Below, one piece after another: positions 1 to 5,852 of a stretch of DNA of 5,882 bases. A program made the position numbers and the translations under genes. The stretch is from positions 1 through 5,882 of the forward strand of contig DASPXK010000406.1 of assembly GCA_035637315.1 (NCBI GenBank), read 5' to 3'. The stretch's first letter is position 1, and the number at the start of each line of letters is the position of its first letter. Source of the stretch: DASPXK01 sp035637315. GTDB taxonomy: Bacteria > Chloroflexota > UBA6077 > JACCZL01. Below the pieces are notes generated by a model. The model did not search any database and was not told the DNA's origin. It saw nothing but the letters and a program-made list of their open reading frames with translations.

Positions 1-313
1 AAAACCTGTTTGGGACAAATGTATAGCAGGTCAAGATCAAGGTCTTCGGCCGCTGCTAACCGCGCGCATGCGAGGCCAACACCCGGAGCGCTCACGCCCT
101 GCCGCCTCAGCGGGTCTGACAGGGTGCCGCAAGGCGTCCCAAGTACGTTGCCCGTCTTGAGCGGCTGCAGGTTCGATCTCCCGGTCGTCGGTGCTAACGT
201 CACTGCCCCGCTACAAGGCGACCCCGCGTTCGCGAGCCGGTCCCCACTTGGCCTCCGGAGCGAAGCACAGGATCTCGGTAGCCCCGCTGACGATGATAGA
301 CGAGACGGCTTAG
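1..313. other. Gene-free stretch downstream of glcD
   Basis: I see no supportable gene here. A plus-strand open frame begins at position 10 and runs past 400, but its translation is rich in Arg, Ser and Pro, matches no family I recognise, lacks a ribosome-binding site, and overlaps the 3' end of glcD on the opposite strand. The minus strand has no open frame of useful length, so the glcFD transcript does not continue into a glcE-like gene within this stretch. The first 45 bases are noticeably more AT-rich than the rest. A GGTTCGATC string near 171-179 recalls a tRNA T-loop, but its flanks do not pair. No convincing terminator hairpin with a T-run was seen after the glcD stop. Confidence 0.6.
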
Positions 314-1858
314 TCACCCTGGATCAACCTCGCCCTGCCCGGTGCCCGCCAGTCGCACTGAGTCCGCTTTCCACTGGGGTGCGCACGCCTCGCTCTCGAA
401 GATCGTGCCCGGGTTCATGATCCCCTTCGGGTCGAGCGCTTGCTTGATGCGGCGCATGACCTCCAGAGCTGGCCCGTGCTCGCGGGCCATGTAGGGCGCC
501 CGGGCCACGCCCACCCCGTGCTCGCCCGTCGTCGTTCCGCCGATCCGAAGGGCGAGGTCGTGGATGTCGTCGGCCACGAGCAGCACGCGGCGCACCTCGT
601 CCGGGTCGCGCGCGTCGATCAGGTGGCCCGGATGCAATCCACCCCCGCCGATGTGGCCGTACGTGGCGATCGGGACCCGATGTTTGGCGCCGATGTCCTG
701 GATCGCCCGCAGCGTGTCGGGGATGCGCGCGACGGGCACGCAGATGTCCTCGCCGCAGTAGGCGCGATTCGAGCCTGGCCGCAGCATGCCGACGGCTGCC
801 CCCACCACCGAGCGGGCCTCCCAGAGCGCCGCGATCCGTTGCGGCTCGTCGGACCACTCCACGCTCGTCGCCAGCGGGCGGACCAGGTCTGTGATCCGCT
901 CCGCGTCCCAGCCCACGCCGGGTGGGTTGCCGTCGACCTCGAACAGGATCAGCGCCTCGGCATCCGGCAGCTCGATAGCCGGGCGGTACAGATTGACCGC
1001 CTGGATGCAGCGCTGGTCCAGAATCTCGACTGCCGACGGGCTGATCCCGCCGCCGAAGACAGCTTGCACCGCCTGGCCAGCCTTCTCGAGCACGTCGAAC
1101 AACGCCAGCACGATCGCCCGCGCCGGAGGGATCGGCATCAGCTTCAGGCGCAGCCTCGTGATCACGCCCAGCACGCCCTCCGCCCCCACGAACAGTTTGG
1201 TCAGCTCGAGCCCGGCCGACGACTGCTTGGCTCGCGATCCGGCCGAGCCGGTCTCGATCACTTGCCCGTCCGGCAGGACCACCTCCAGGCCCAGGACCCA
1301 GGCGCTGGTCGGGCCGTACTTGACGGCCCGCATGCCGTGGGCGTTGGTGGACGCCATGCCGCCAATGGTGGCCATCCGAGTCGAGCCGGGGTCGGGGGGG
1401 AAGATCAGCCGGTGCGGAGCGAGCTGCTCGTTCAGCCTGGCGTGGACCAGGCCCGGCTCGCAGAAGACCTGCATGTTGGCAGCGTCGATCTCCAGCACCC
1501 GATCCATCGCGTTGAGCGCCAGGACGATCCCACCGTGCGTCGCCACCGACCCGCCCGCCTGGCCCGATGCGGCGCCACGCGGCGTGACTGGGATCCCGCG
1601 CTCGAACGCGTACCCCATCACCATTTGGAGGTCGTAGGTCGAGCGGGCGATCACCACCACATCGGGCGCGCGCGGTTCAAGCTGAGTCAGGAACGACGCG
1701 TCATAGGCGTACGTCTGCAGCTCAGCCGCGGAATCAAGAACCGACGATCGAGAGCTGCTGGCGTTCGACTCGCTGCTCCGTAGGAGCCGTCGGAGATCGA
1801 AGGCGATGCCAGCCGAACCAAAACTCATGCCTCCGGCCCACCGTTCTCCATTCTCCAT
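314..1858 (-). CDS. glcD: FAD-linked oxidase, glycolate oxidase subunit GlcD type
   Basis: This is the flavin subunit of a glycolate (2-hydroxy acid) oxidase: it oxidises glycolate to glyoxylate and passes electrons to the Fe-S subunit encoded just upstream. Seen in the 514-residue translation: a PP-loop-like FAD-binding segment PRGAASGQAGGSV (about 93-105), PDPGS (155-159), ATIGGMASTNAHG with AVKYGPTS (163-185), FVGAEGVLGVITRL (223-236), then the C-terminal FAD-oxidase domain with GEDICVP (369-375), GHIGGGGLHP (401-410), GGTTTGEHGVG (440-450) and a closing DPKGIMNPG (476-484). The order and length match the family (E. coli GlcD is about 499 residues). The usual GDGN between the two histidines is GGGG here. 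The start is uncertain: this ATG lies inside a heptamer array and lacks a good Shine-Dalgarno sequence. Met11 (ATG at 1828-1826) would give a 504-residue protein whose N-terminus is about as long as E. coli GlcD. It lies 17 nt after glcF, hence probably co-transcribed. A D-lactate dehydrogenase role is the main alternative. Confidence 0.9.
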   Translation of the reverse strand: MENGERWAGGMSFGSAGIAFDLRRLLRSSESNASSSRSSVLDSAAELQTYAYDASFLTQLEPRAPDVVVIARSTYDLQMVMGYAFERGIPVTPRGAASGQAGGSVATHGGIVLALNAMDRVLEIDAANMQVFCEPGLVHARLNEQLAPHRLIFPPDPGSTRMATIGGMASTNAHGMRAVKYGPTSAWVLGLEVVLPDGQVIETGSAGSRAKQSSAGLELTKLFVGAEGVLGVITRLRLKLMPIPPARAIVLALFDVLEKAGQAVQAVFGGGISPSAVEILDQRCIQAVNLYRPAIELPDAEALILFEVDGNPPGVGWDAERITDLVRPLATSVEWSDEPQRIAALWEARSVVGAAVGMLRPGSNRAYCGEDICVPVARIPDTLRAIQDIGAKHRVPIATYGHIGGGGLHPGHLIDARDPDEVRRVLLVADDIHDLALRIGGTTTGEHGVGVARAPYMAREHGPALEVMRRIKQALDPKGIMNPGTIFESEACAPQWKADSVRLAGTGQGEVDPG

Positions 1859-1878
1859 TCTTCATTCTTCATTCGTCA
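1844..1878. repeat. Five-copy heptanucleotide tandem array at the glcF/glcD junction
   Basis: On the plus strand there are five contiguous 7-mers: TTCTCCA, TTCTCCA, TTCTTCA, TTCTTCA and TTCGTCA. Read on the coding (minus) strand they are TGACGAA, TGAAGAA twice and TGGAGAA twice. The first heptamer begins with the TGA stop of glcF (1878-1876), and the fourth and fifth carry the ATG and first codons of the longest glcD frame. Each unit junction makes an ATG, in a different frame each time because 7 is not a multiple of 3. The GGAG-containing units could also act as weak ribosome-binding sequence for the Met11 start. It resembles short tandemly repeated (STRR-type) heptamers known from cyanobacteria and seen between genes of other high-GC bacteria. 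Confidence 0.9.
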
Positions 1879-3186
1879 TTCCGCCGTCGCGGCGTCCAGC
1901 AGCTCAACGATGTGCTTGACGCGCACGTCGCTGCCCCGTCTTGCCAGCCCGCCCTGGAGCTGCATCAGGCAGCCCGGGTTGGCGGTCACGATCACGCTGG
2001 CCCCGGTCGCCAGGGCATTGTCGAGCTTGCGGTCTCGAAGCTGCCGCGACTCGACCGGGTTGGTGAGGTTGTAGATCCCCGCGCTGCCGCAGCACAGGCT
2101 GCTCTCGGCCATCTCTCGCAGCTCGAGGCCCGGAATCGCTCGTAACAACGCTCGCGGCTGCTGGACGATGCGCTGCGCGTGCGCCAGGTGGCACGGCTCC
2201 TGATACGTCACGCTGACGCCCAGATCGCGCCGCATCGGCAGCTCGCGGCCGGCCAGCAGCTCGGTCACGTCTTTGACTCTGGCGCTCAGCGCCCTGGCGC
2301 GCTCGGCCCAGGTCGGGTCGTCGCGGAAGTGGTGCGCGTACTCCTTGAGCATGGCCCCACAACCGGCCGAGTTGACCACGATCGGGCCGCCCAAGTCTTC
2401 CTCGAACGCCGCGATGTTGCGCTGGGCCAAGCGCCTGGCGCCTTCGAGGTCTCCGGCGTGGAAGTTGAGCGCCCCGCAGCAGCCCTGGCCAGCGGTGTTC
2501 TCCACGTCGCAGCCGGCCCGCTGGAGGACCCGGATCGTGCCCCGATCGATCTCGGCGAACGCGGTCGACATGATACAGCCCGCGAAGAACGACACGCCCA
2601 GAGGCTCACGGCTCCCATCTGAAGCCGGGTGCCGTTCGCCCCGTGGCACCAGGAAGTCTTCCGTCACGCGCGGCAGCAGCGTCTCCATCTCCTCCATGCG
2701 CAGCAGCTTCAAGATGCCCAGCCCACGCGCCAGCCGCTGCACGCCGAATCGCTGATACAGCCAGAGCAAGCGGACGATTGACCGAAAGACGCGCATGTTC
2801 GAGAAGACCTGGCGGAACACCAGCCCTCGCATCAGCCGCTGCCAGGGCGGTCGCGTGACGCTGGAGTCCATCGCGGCCCGCAGCGCAACCTGGAGCGGGT
2901 CCATCTGCACCCCGGCCGGGCAGATCGCGCTACACGCATCGCATACCAGGCAGTTGCGCTCGTGCGCAATCAGCTCGGGCGTTAGTTCGAGCTGGCCCTC
3001 GAGCAGTGCGCGAGCCATCGCCACACGCCCCCGCGGGCCCTCCGCCTCGTGCATCGATAGCACGTAGGTTGGGCACGACGTGAGGCACTGGCCGCATCGA
3101 ATACACGCCAGCATGTTGGCGTGCTCGGCCGCCAGCAACGCACGCTGTTCGCCGCTCAGACCAGACCCCGCTGCAACAGGACTCAC
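1876..3186 (-). CDS. glcF: Glycolate oxidase iron-sulfur subunit GlcF
   Basis: This is the electron-transfer subunit of glycolate oxidase, taking electrons from the GlcD flavin towards the membrane quinone pool. The open frame reaches an ATG at 3279 (467 aa), and residue numbers here count from that ATG. Seen: two 4Fe-4S motifs, C59-x2-C62-x2-C65-x3-C69-P and C110-x2-C113-x2-C116-x3-C120-P, then two CCG domains. Domain one has GC235, GCCGA (266-270) and SAGCG (304-308). Domain two has PCHLAHAQ (362-369), LCCGSAGIYNLTNP (395-408) and NPGC437. The HAQ, CCGSAGxY and final VExL-type ending match E. coli GlcF closely and argue against LutA/LldE. I chose the GTG at 3186-3184 (codon 32) as the start because it puts the first cysteine at residue 28, as in E. 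coli GlcF (about 26), and because residues 1-31 look non-domain. The resulting protein is 436 aa. Neither start has a clear Shine-Dalgarno sequence. It is first in a probable glcF-glcD operon. Confidence 0.9.
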   Translation of the reverse strand: MSPVAAGSGLSGEQRALLAAEHANMLACIRCGQCLTSCPTYVLSMHEAEGPRGRVAMARALLEGQLELTPELIAHERNCLVCDACSAICPAGVQMDPLQVALRAAMDSSVTRPPWQRLMRGLVFRQVFSNMRVFRSIVRLLWLYQRFGVQRLARGLGILKLLRMEEMETLLPRVTEDFLVPRGERHPASDGSREPLGVSFFAGCIMSTAFAEIDRGTIRVLQRAGCDVENTAGQGCCGALNFHAGDLEGARRLAQRNIAAFEEDLGGPIVVNSAGCGAMLKEYAHHFRDDPTWAERARALSARVKDVTELLAGRELPMRRDLGVSVTYQEPCHLAHAQRIVQQPRALLRAIPGLELREMAESSLCCGSAGIYNLTNPVESRQLRDRKLDNALATGASVIVTANPGCLMQLQGGLARRGSDVRVKHIVELLDAATAE

Positions 3187-3198
3187 ACTCGTGTTGCG

Positions 3199-3204
3199 AT
3201 TGTA
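3199..3204 (-). promoter_or_regulatory. Candidate -10 box for the glcFD operon
   Basis: TACAAT on the minus strand (3204 to 3199) is one base from the TATAAT consensus. It would place transcription initiation at about 3192, some 6 nt before the GTG at 3186, giving a nearly leaderless glcF message. This would agree with the lack of a Shine-Dalgarno sequence at that GTG and would rule out the longer ATG start at 3279 for this transcript. No recognisable -35 element lies 16-18 nt upstream (that stretch is G/C only), so this is a weak, inferred call. Confidence 0.3.
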
Positions 3205-3322
3205 CCCGCGTGGGGGCAGACCCGCGGAGGTCCCCGGATGACTGGCCCCCTCTCCCACGCGCCGTACGTGCCACCTCATGAAGTTAAGGTCTTGAAGTGA
3301 TGCAAATGTTGGCTGTGGCCTA

Positions 3323-3328
3323 TATAAT
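3323..3328 (+). promoter_or_regulatory. Consensus -10 box (TATAAT) upstream of the BI-1 gene
   Basis: A perfect TATAAT sits in the AT-richest part of the divergent intergenic region. It predicts transcription starting at about 3335 and a leader of roughly 42 nt before the ATG at 3378, with a Shine-Dalgarno sequence in it. No good TTGACA-like -35 is found at the standard 16-18 nt distance: the nearest, TTGAAG at 3292-3297, is 25 nt away. The promoter may therefore depend on an activator or an alternative -35. It lies downstream of the longer in-frame ATG at 3297, so it supports the 3378 start. Confidence 0.55.
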
Positions 3329-3362
3329 CGAGGTGGCTTCGCTTATCGAGTGTCGCGGGCAG

Positions 3363-3370
3363 GGAGGGAG
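3363..3370 (+). promoter_or_regulatory. Strong Shine-Dalgarno deciding the BI-1 start
   Basis: GGAGG (3363-3367) and GGGAG (3366-3370) lie 10 and 7 nt before the ATG at 3378. This is the best ribosome-binding site in the window. It selects codon 28 of the longer open frame as the true start, trimming a 27-residue extension that shows no family similarity. Confidence 0.8.
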
Positions 3371-3377
3371 CTGCGAG

Positions 3378-4034
3378 ATGTATTACGATCAAGCTCTGGA
3401 GCGGGCGCGGCGGGGGACGCTGGTCGGCCAGGTGTTTGGCCTGCTGGCGTTCTCGCTGGTGTTCACGGCTGGTGGCGCCGTCATCGGACGCGCCTTGGGC
3501 CCAGCCGCGCTGCTGTTGTCGATCGTCGGCTCGATCGGCTGTCTGATCGCCCTGTTCTTGCTGCGCGCCAGGCCAGCCGTGGGACTGGGCCTGTTCTACG
3601 CCTTTAGCGTTTTCGAGGGTATGGCGCTCGGACTGATCATCGAGAGTTATGTGGCGCGCGGGATGGGCAGCGTCGTGATCAACGCGGCGACCACCACGGC
3701 CGGCCTGACGCTGGCGCTCGGCGCCTACGCCTGGACTACCAAGCGCGATCTGAGCGGGATGGCCGGATATTTGAGCGCGGCGCTGATCGCGGTCATCGTG
3801 GCCGGGCTGGTCGGCATCTTCTTCCAGTCGCCGCTCTTCTACCTGCTCCTGTCGGCCGTTACGGCGATCCTGTTCTCCGGCTTCGTCATGTACGACATCC
3901 AGCGCCTCAAGTACGCGGAACAGGGTGAGGGAAACGCCGTCATGATGGCGGTCAGCATCTATCTGGACATCTTCAACTTGTTCCTCGCCATCCTGCGTAT
4001 CTTTGGCTTCCTCAGCGGCGGCGACGAGGACTGA
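3378..4034 (+). CDS. Bax inhibitor-1 / YccA / TMBIM family membrane protein
   Basis: This is an integral inner-membrane protein of the BI-1 (TMBIM) family, whose bacterial member YetJ is a pH-sensitive calcium leak channel; the physiological role here is unknown. The 218-residue product has seven hydrophobic segments, at about 14-36, 42-62, 68-90, 98-119, 131-149, 151-172 and 191-211. Family marks are visible: FSVFEGMALG (76-85) with a membrane glutamate, TKRDLSGMAGYL (121-132), LFSGFVMYDIQRL (165-177) and SIYLDIFNLFLAILR (193-207). Asp173 and Asp197 correspond to the paired aspartates that form the pH/Ca2+ sensor in YetJ. The start is set by a good Shine-Dalgarno sequence and lies just after a TATAAT box. 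The C-terminus is short and acidic (GGDED), typical of the family. The gene is divergent from glcFD and convergent with the DUF885 gene, so it is probably monocistronic, with no evident functional link to its neighbours. Confidence 0.93.
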   Translation: MYYDQALERARRGTLVGQVFGLLAFSLVFTAGGAVIGRALGPAALLLSIVGSIGCLIALFLLRARPAVGLGLFYAFSVFEGMALGLIIESYVARGMGSVVINAATTTAGLTLALGAYAWTTKRDLSGMAGYLSAALIAVIVAGLVGIFFQSPLFYLLLSAVTAILFSGFVMYDIQRLKYAEQGEGNAVMMAVSIYLDIFNLFLAILRIFGFLSGGDED

Positions 4035-4036
4035 GC

Positions 4037-4087
4037 CGCTCGGCATTGTCATCCTGAGGAGTCATGGCCTTCGGCCCGCCCCGAGCG
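4037..4087. terminator. Possible 3' hairpin after the BI-1 gene
   Basis: CGCTCGG (4037-4043) and CCGAGCG (4081-4087) are perfect 7-nt inverted repeats starting 3 nt after the BI-1 stop. They enclose a small GGCC-TTC-GGCC hairpin (4067-4077). The downstream sequence is T-rich (TTCATTTTCG) but has no proper U-tract, so rho-independent termination is uncertain. The outer loop is long (37 nt). The structure also overlaps the palindromic element, so it may simply be part of it. Confidence 0.25.
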
Positions 4088-4174
4088 AATGAAAGTTCAT
4101 TTTCGTTGGGAGCGCAGCGAAGGAACCGTACCGTAGCCCGGGGTGCGGTTCCCTCGCTGCGCTCAGGATGACAA
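4046..4174. repeat. Palindromic intergenic element with a split left arm
   Basis: The outer arms TTGTCATCCTGA (4046-4057) and TCAGGATGACAA (4163-4174) are a perfect 12-bp inverted repeat. The inner arms GAGCGCAGCGAAGGAACCG (4110-4128) and CGGTTCCCTCGCTGCGCTC (4146-4164) match at 18 of 19 positions around a 17-nt loop. On the right side, outer and inner arms form one continuous 29-nt block. On the left they are separated by about 52 nt (4058-4109), as if something had been inserted or the arm rearranged. The GTCATCCTGAGCGCAGCGAAGGA string is a common dispersed palindromic repeat in genomes of this kind, probably a MITE- or REP-like element (known pattern, not searched here). It fills the gap between the convergent BI-1 and DUF885 genes and may serve both as a terminator-like structure. 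Confidence 0.85.
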
Positions 4175-5788
4175 ACGGGAACGTATCTCCCGCCGGACGA
4201 GCGCGAACGGGAGCGTGCCGCTGGCCAGCAAGAGGTCGTGAAACCGCCGCTGCGGGAGGCCGGACAACTCGTCGCGTAGGACTAGGATCTGCTCTTTGCC
4301 CATCGCATAGGTCATCGGCTGCGTCGGCGTCATGCAGTAGCGGCGCACCTCACCCTCGGCCTGCGCGCGTGCCAGGTGGGCGCCCTCGACCAACAGTTCG
4401 ACGGCCTCCTCGACACTCATTCGACCCGTGTGCAGGCTCGGATCGATGATCACACGCGCGCTCCGCCAGAGCTGGTCCTTGAGCTGGAACAGCCTGAGCC
4501 GCCAATCGGTGTAGTAGCCGTGCTCGCCAAGCAGCTGCTCGCAGTAAAAAGCCCAGCCCTCGGCGAACAGATCGCTCGCGGCGTGCTTGCGGACGAACGA
4601 GGGGACGGCGTTCGCCAGCACGAGCTGCAAGTGGTGGCCCGGATAGCCTTCATGCAGCGCGGTGATCGAGAGACTGGCGCGGCAGTGCTCGCGGAGCTGG
4701 GCCGCCCGCTCCTCTGGCGGCCGGTCAGCGTCGATCGGCGTCACCCAGAACTGGCCCTCCTGGCTCGTCTCAAACGGGGCCGGCCGCATGTAGGCCGCGT
4801 AGGGGATCACCGCCCGCTCGAAGAGGGGCGTCTCTACCACGTCTAGCCGCTCGCCCTCGGGGATGGTCAGCAGCTCTCGTTCATGGATGAAAGCTCGCAG
4901 CTGCGCCAGCTCGTCGCGATACGCGTCCAGCAGCTCGTCGGCTGTCGGATGCTCGGCTCGGGCCTCGTCGACCAACTCCGGCCAGTCCCGTCCGGGCGCG
5001 ACGTCGGCCGCAAGCTCGCGAAGCTGGACCACGGTCTGGTCGAACAGCCGTCGGCCGGCCGCTTCCAGCTCGACCGCCGTGATATCGAGCATGTGCCAAT
5101 CGTGCAGCCGCTCCTCGAACAGCTCGCGGCCGATCGCAACCTCGCCGTTGGCGAGCGGCCGCACCTCCGAGGCCAGATAGTCCGCGAACTGGTCCAGCCC
5201 CGCGCCGCCCCGTTCGGACGCCTTGAGCAGCGCGTCGCGCAGGTCGGGCACCTGGTCGGCCACGTCCGGAACAGCCCGCCGGACGAAGCTCGCTCCGCCC
5301 CGCGCCGCCTGGACCGCCGTCTCGACGAAGATGGCCGGCGGGTTGCTGATGTTCACCCGTCCGGCCTGCAGCGTCTTGTCAAGTCGCTCCAGTCGGCCCA
5401 GCAGGCTCGCCGCCCGCTGGTCCAGGGGTGCGTACTCGCGGGTCGCCACGACGAGTAGTCCGAACAGCGGCTCCTGAACGTAGATGGCTGGGTTACGCCG
5501 CCAATCGGCAGCCTTCTCGATCGACCACAGCTCCGACCGAAGAGTCGCCACCAGAAGCTGATAGTCGACGGCCAGCTCAGTCGGCAGCTCTCCTACCGAG
5601 ATGCCGCCCAGCCGCTGGAGGGAGTCGCCGAGGAACGCCGCCTGCTCCTCGATCCCCTCCCCGCTCAGCTCACGAAGCTGGTCGTCGTAGGCGTGGATTC
5701 CCAGCCACGACGCCTCGACAGGGTTGAGCCTGTGCCAGGTATCGAGGATCTCGAAGGCGGTTTGTTCGAACTCGTCGCGAAGTGACAC
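4163..5788 (-). CDS. DUF885 family protein, putative zinc metallopeptidase
   Basis: This is a full-length DUF885 (PF05960) protein of 541 aa from the GTG start. No signal peptide or membrane segment is seen, so it is probably cytoplasmic. Numbering from the GTG: an N-terminal family mark RLNPVEASWLGIHAYDD (20-36); IGRELFEERL in the middle; a metal-site-like HEGYPGHHLQ (379-388); FAEGWAFYCEQL (408-419), whose Glu410 could be a third ligand; a DPSLHTG segment (449-455); PTQPMTYAMGKEQILVLRDE (488-507); and a closing FHDLLLASGTLPF (517-529). The HEGxPGHH plus downstream EGW layout suggests a gluzincin-like zinc hydrolase. The substrate is not predictable. The frame extends to an ATG at 5851, preceded by AGGAG within a heptamer array. 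I prefer the GTG because residues upstream of it are a low-complexity Pro/His/Ser stretch encoded by repeats, whereas family similarity begins just after it. The GTG has no clear Shine-Dalgarno sequence. The last three residues (LSS) and the stop are encoded by a palindromic repeat arm. Confidence 0.9.
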   Translation of the reverse strand: MSLRDEFEQTAFEILDTWHRLNPVEASWLGIHAYDDQLRELSGEGIEEQAAFLGDSLQRLGGISVGELPTELAVDYQLLVATLRSELWSIEKAADWRRNPAIYVQEPLFGLLVVATREYAPLDQRAASLLGRLERLDKTLQAGRVNISNPPAIFVETAVQAARGGASFVRRAVPDVADQVPDLRDALLKASERGGAGLDQFADYLASEVRPLANGEVAIGRELFEERLHDWHMLDITAVELEAAGRRLFDQTVVQLRELAADVAPGRDWPELVDEARAEHPTADELLDAYRDELAQLRAFIHERELLTIPEGERLDVVETPLFERAVIPYAAYMRPAPFETSQEGQFWVTPIDADRPPEERAAQLREHCRASLSITALHEGYPGHHLQLVLANAVPSFVRKHAASDLFAEGWAFYCEQLLGEHGYYTDWRLRLFQLKDQLWRSARVIIDPSLHTGRMSVEEAVELLVEGAHLARAQAEGEVRRYCMTPTQPMTYAMGKEQILVLRDELSGLPQRRFHDLLLASGTLPFALVRREIRSRLSS

Positions 5789-5823
5789 GGCTGGGGGATA
5801 GGGGCTGGGGGAGGGGTGATGGG
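5789..5823. repeat. Degenerate G-rich heptamer array before the DUF885 start
   Basis: Five contiguous 7-mers on the plus strand: GGCTGGG, GGATAGG, GGCTGGG, GGAGGGG and TGATGGG, approximately GGNTNGG. The array abuts the preferred GTG (5788-5786). If translated from the upstream ATG it yields the Pro/His/Ser-rich string found only in the extended N-terminus, which supports treating it as non-coding leader. Its regularly spaced G-runs could in principle fold into a G-quadruplex in the plus strand. Confidence 0.7.
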
Positions 5824-5852
5824 GGCAACAACCTTGCAGTGAGGATACCATC

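Noticed and set aside
160..200. GGTTCGATC string suggesting a tRNA T-arm or tRNA remnant attachment site
   Set aside because: The flanking bases do not form a T-stem, and no acceptor, D or anticodon arms can be laid out on either strand.
10..420. Plus-strand open frame of 136 codons at the left edge
   Set aside because: It overlaps the glcD 3' end, has no Shine-Dalgarno sequence, its composition is not protein-like, and no family is recognised.
440..1783. Long plus-strand open frame (447 codons) opposite glcD
   Set aside because: It is wholly antisense to a gene with clear GlcD motifs. Its translation is Arg/His/Asp/Gln-rich with no domain signature, as expected from the complementary frame of a high-GC gene.
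1844..1878. Possible CRISPR-like or phage attachment repeat
   Set aside because: The units are directly abutting 7-mers with no spacers and no integrase or cas gene nearby; it is a simple short tandem repeat.
3297..3377. 27-codon N-terminal extension of the BI-1 frame
   Set aside because: It contains the TATAAT promoter box and lacks its own ribosome-binding site, whereas the ATG at 3378 has an excellent one and family similarity starts there.
3276..4052. Minus-strand open frame (258 codons) opposite the BI-1 gene
   Set aside because: It is the antisense shadow of a convincing seven-helix protein. The product is a low-complexity Gln/Asp/Glu/Arg string with no recognisable fold, and there is no ribosome-binding site.
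4883..5458. Plus-strand open frame of 191 codons opposite the DUF885 gene
   Set aside because: It is antisense to the conserved body of the DUF885 protein, with Arg/Gln/Leu-rich shadow composition and no motif.
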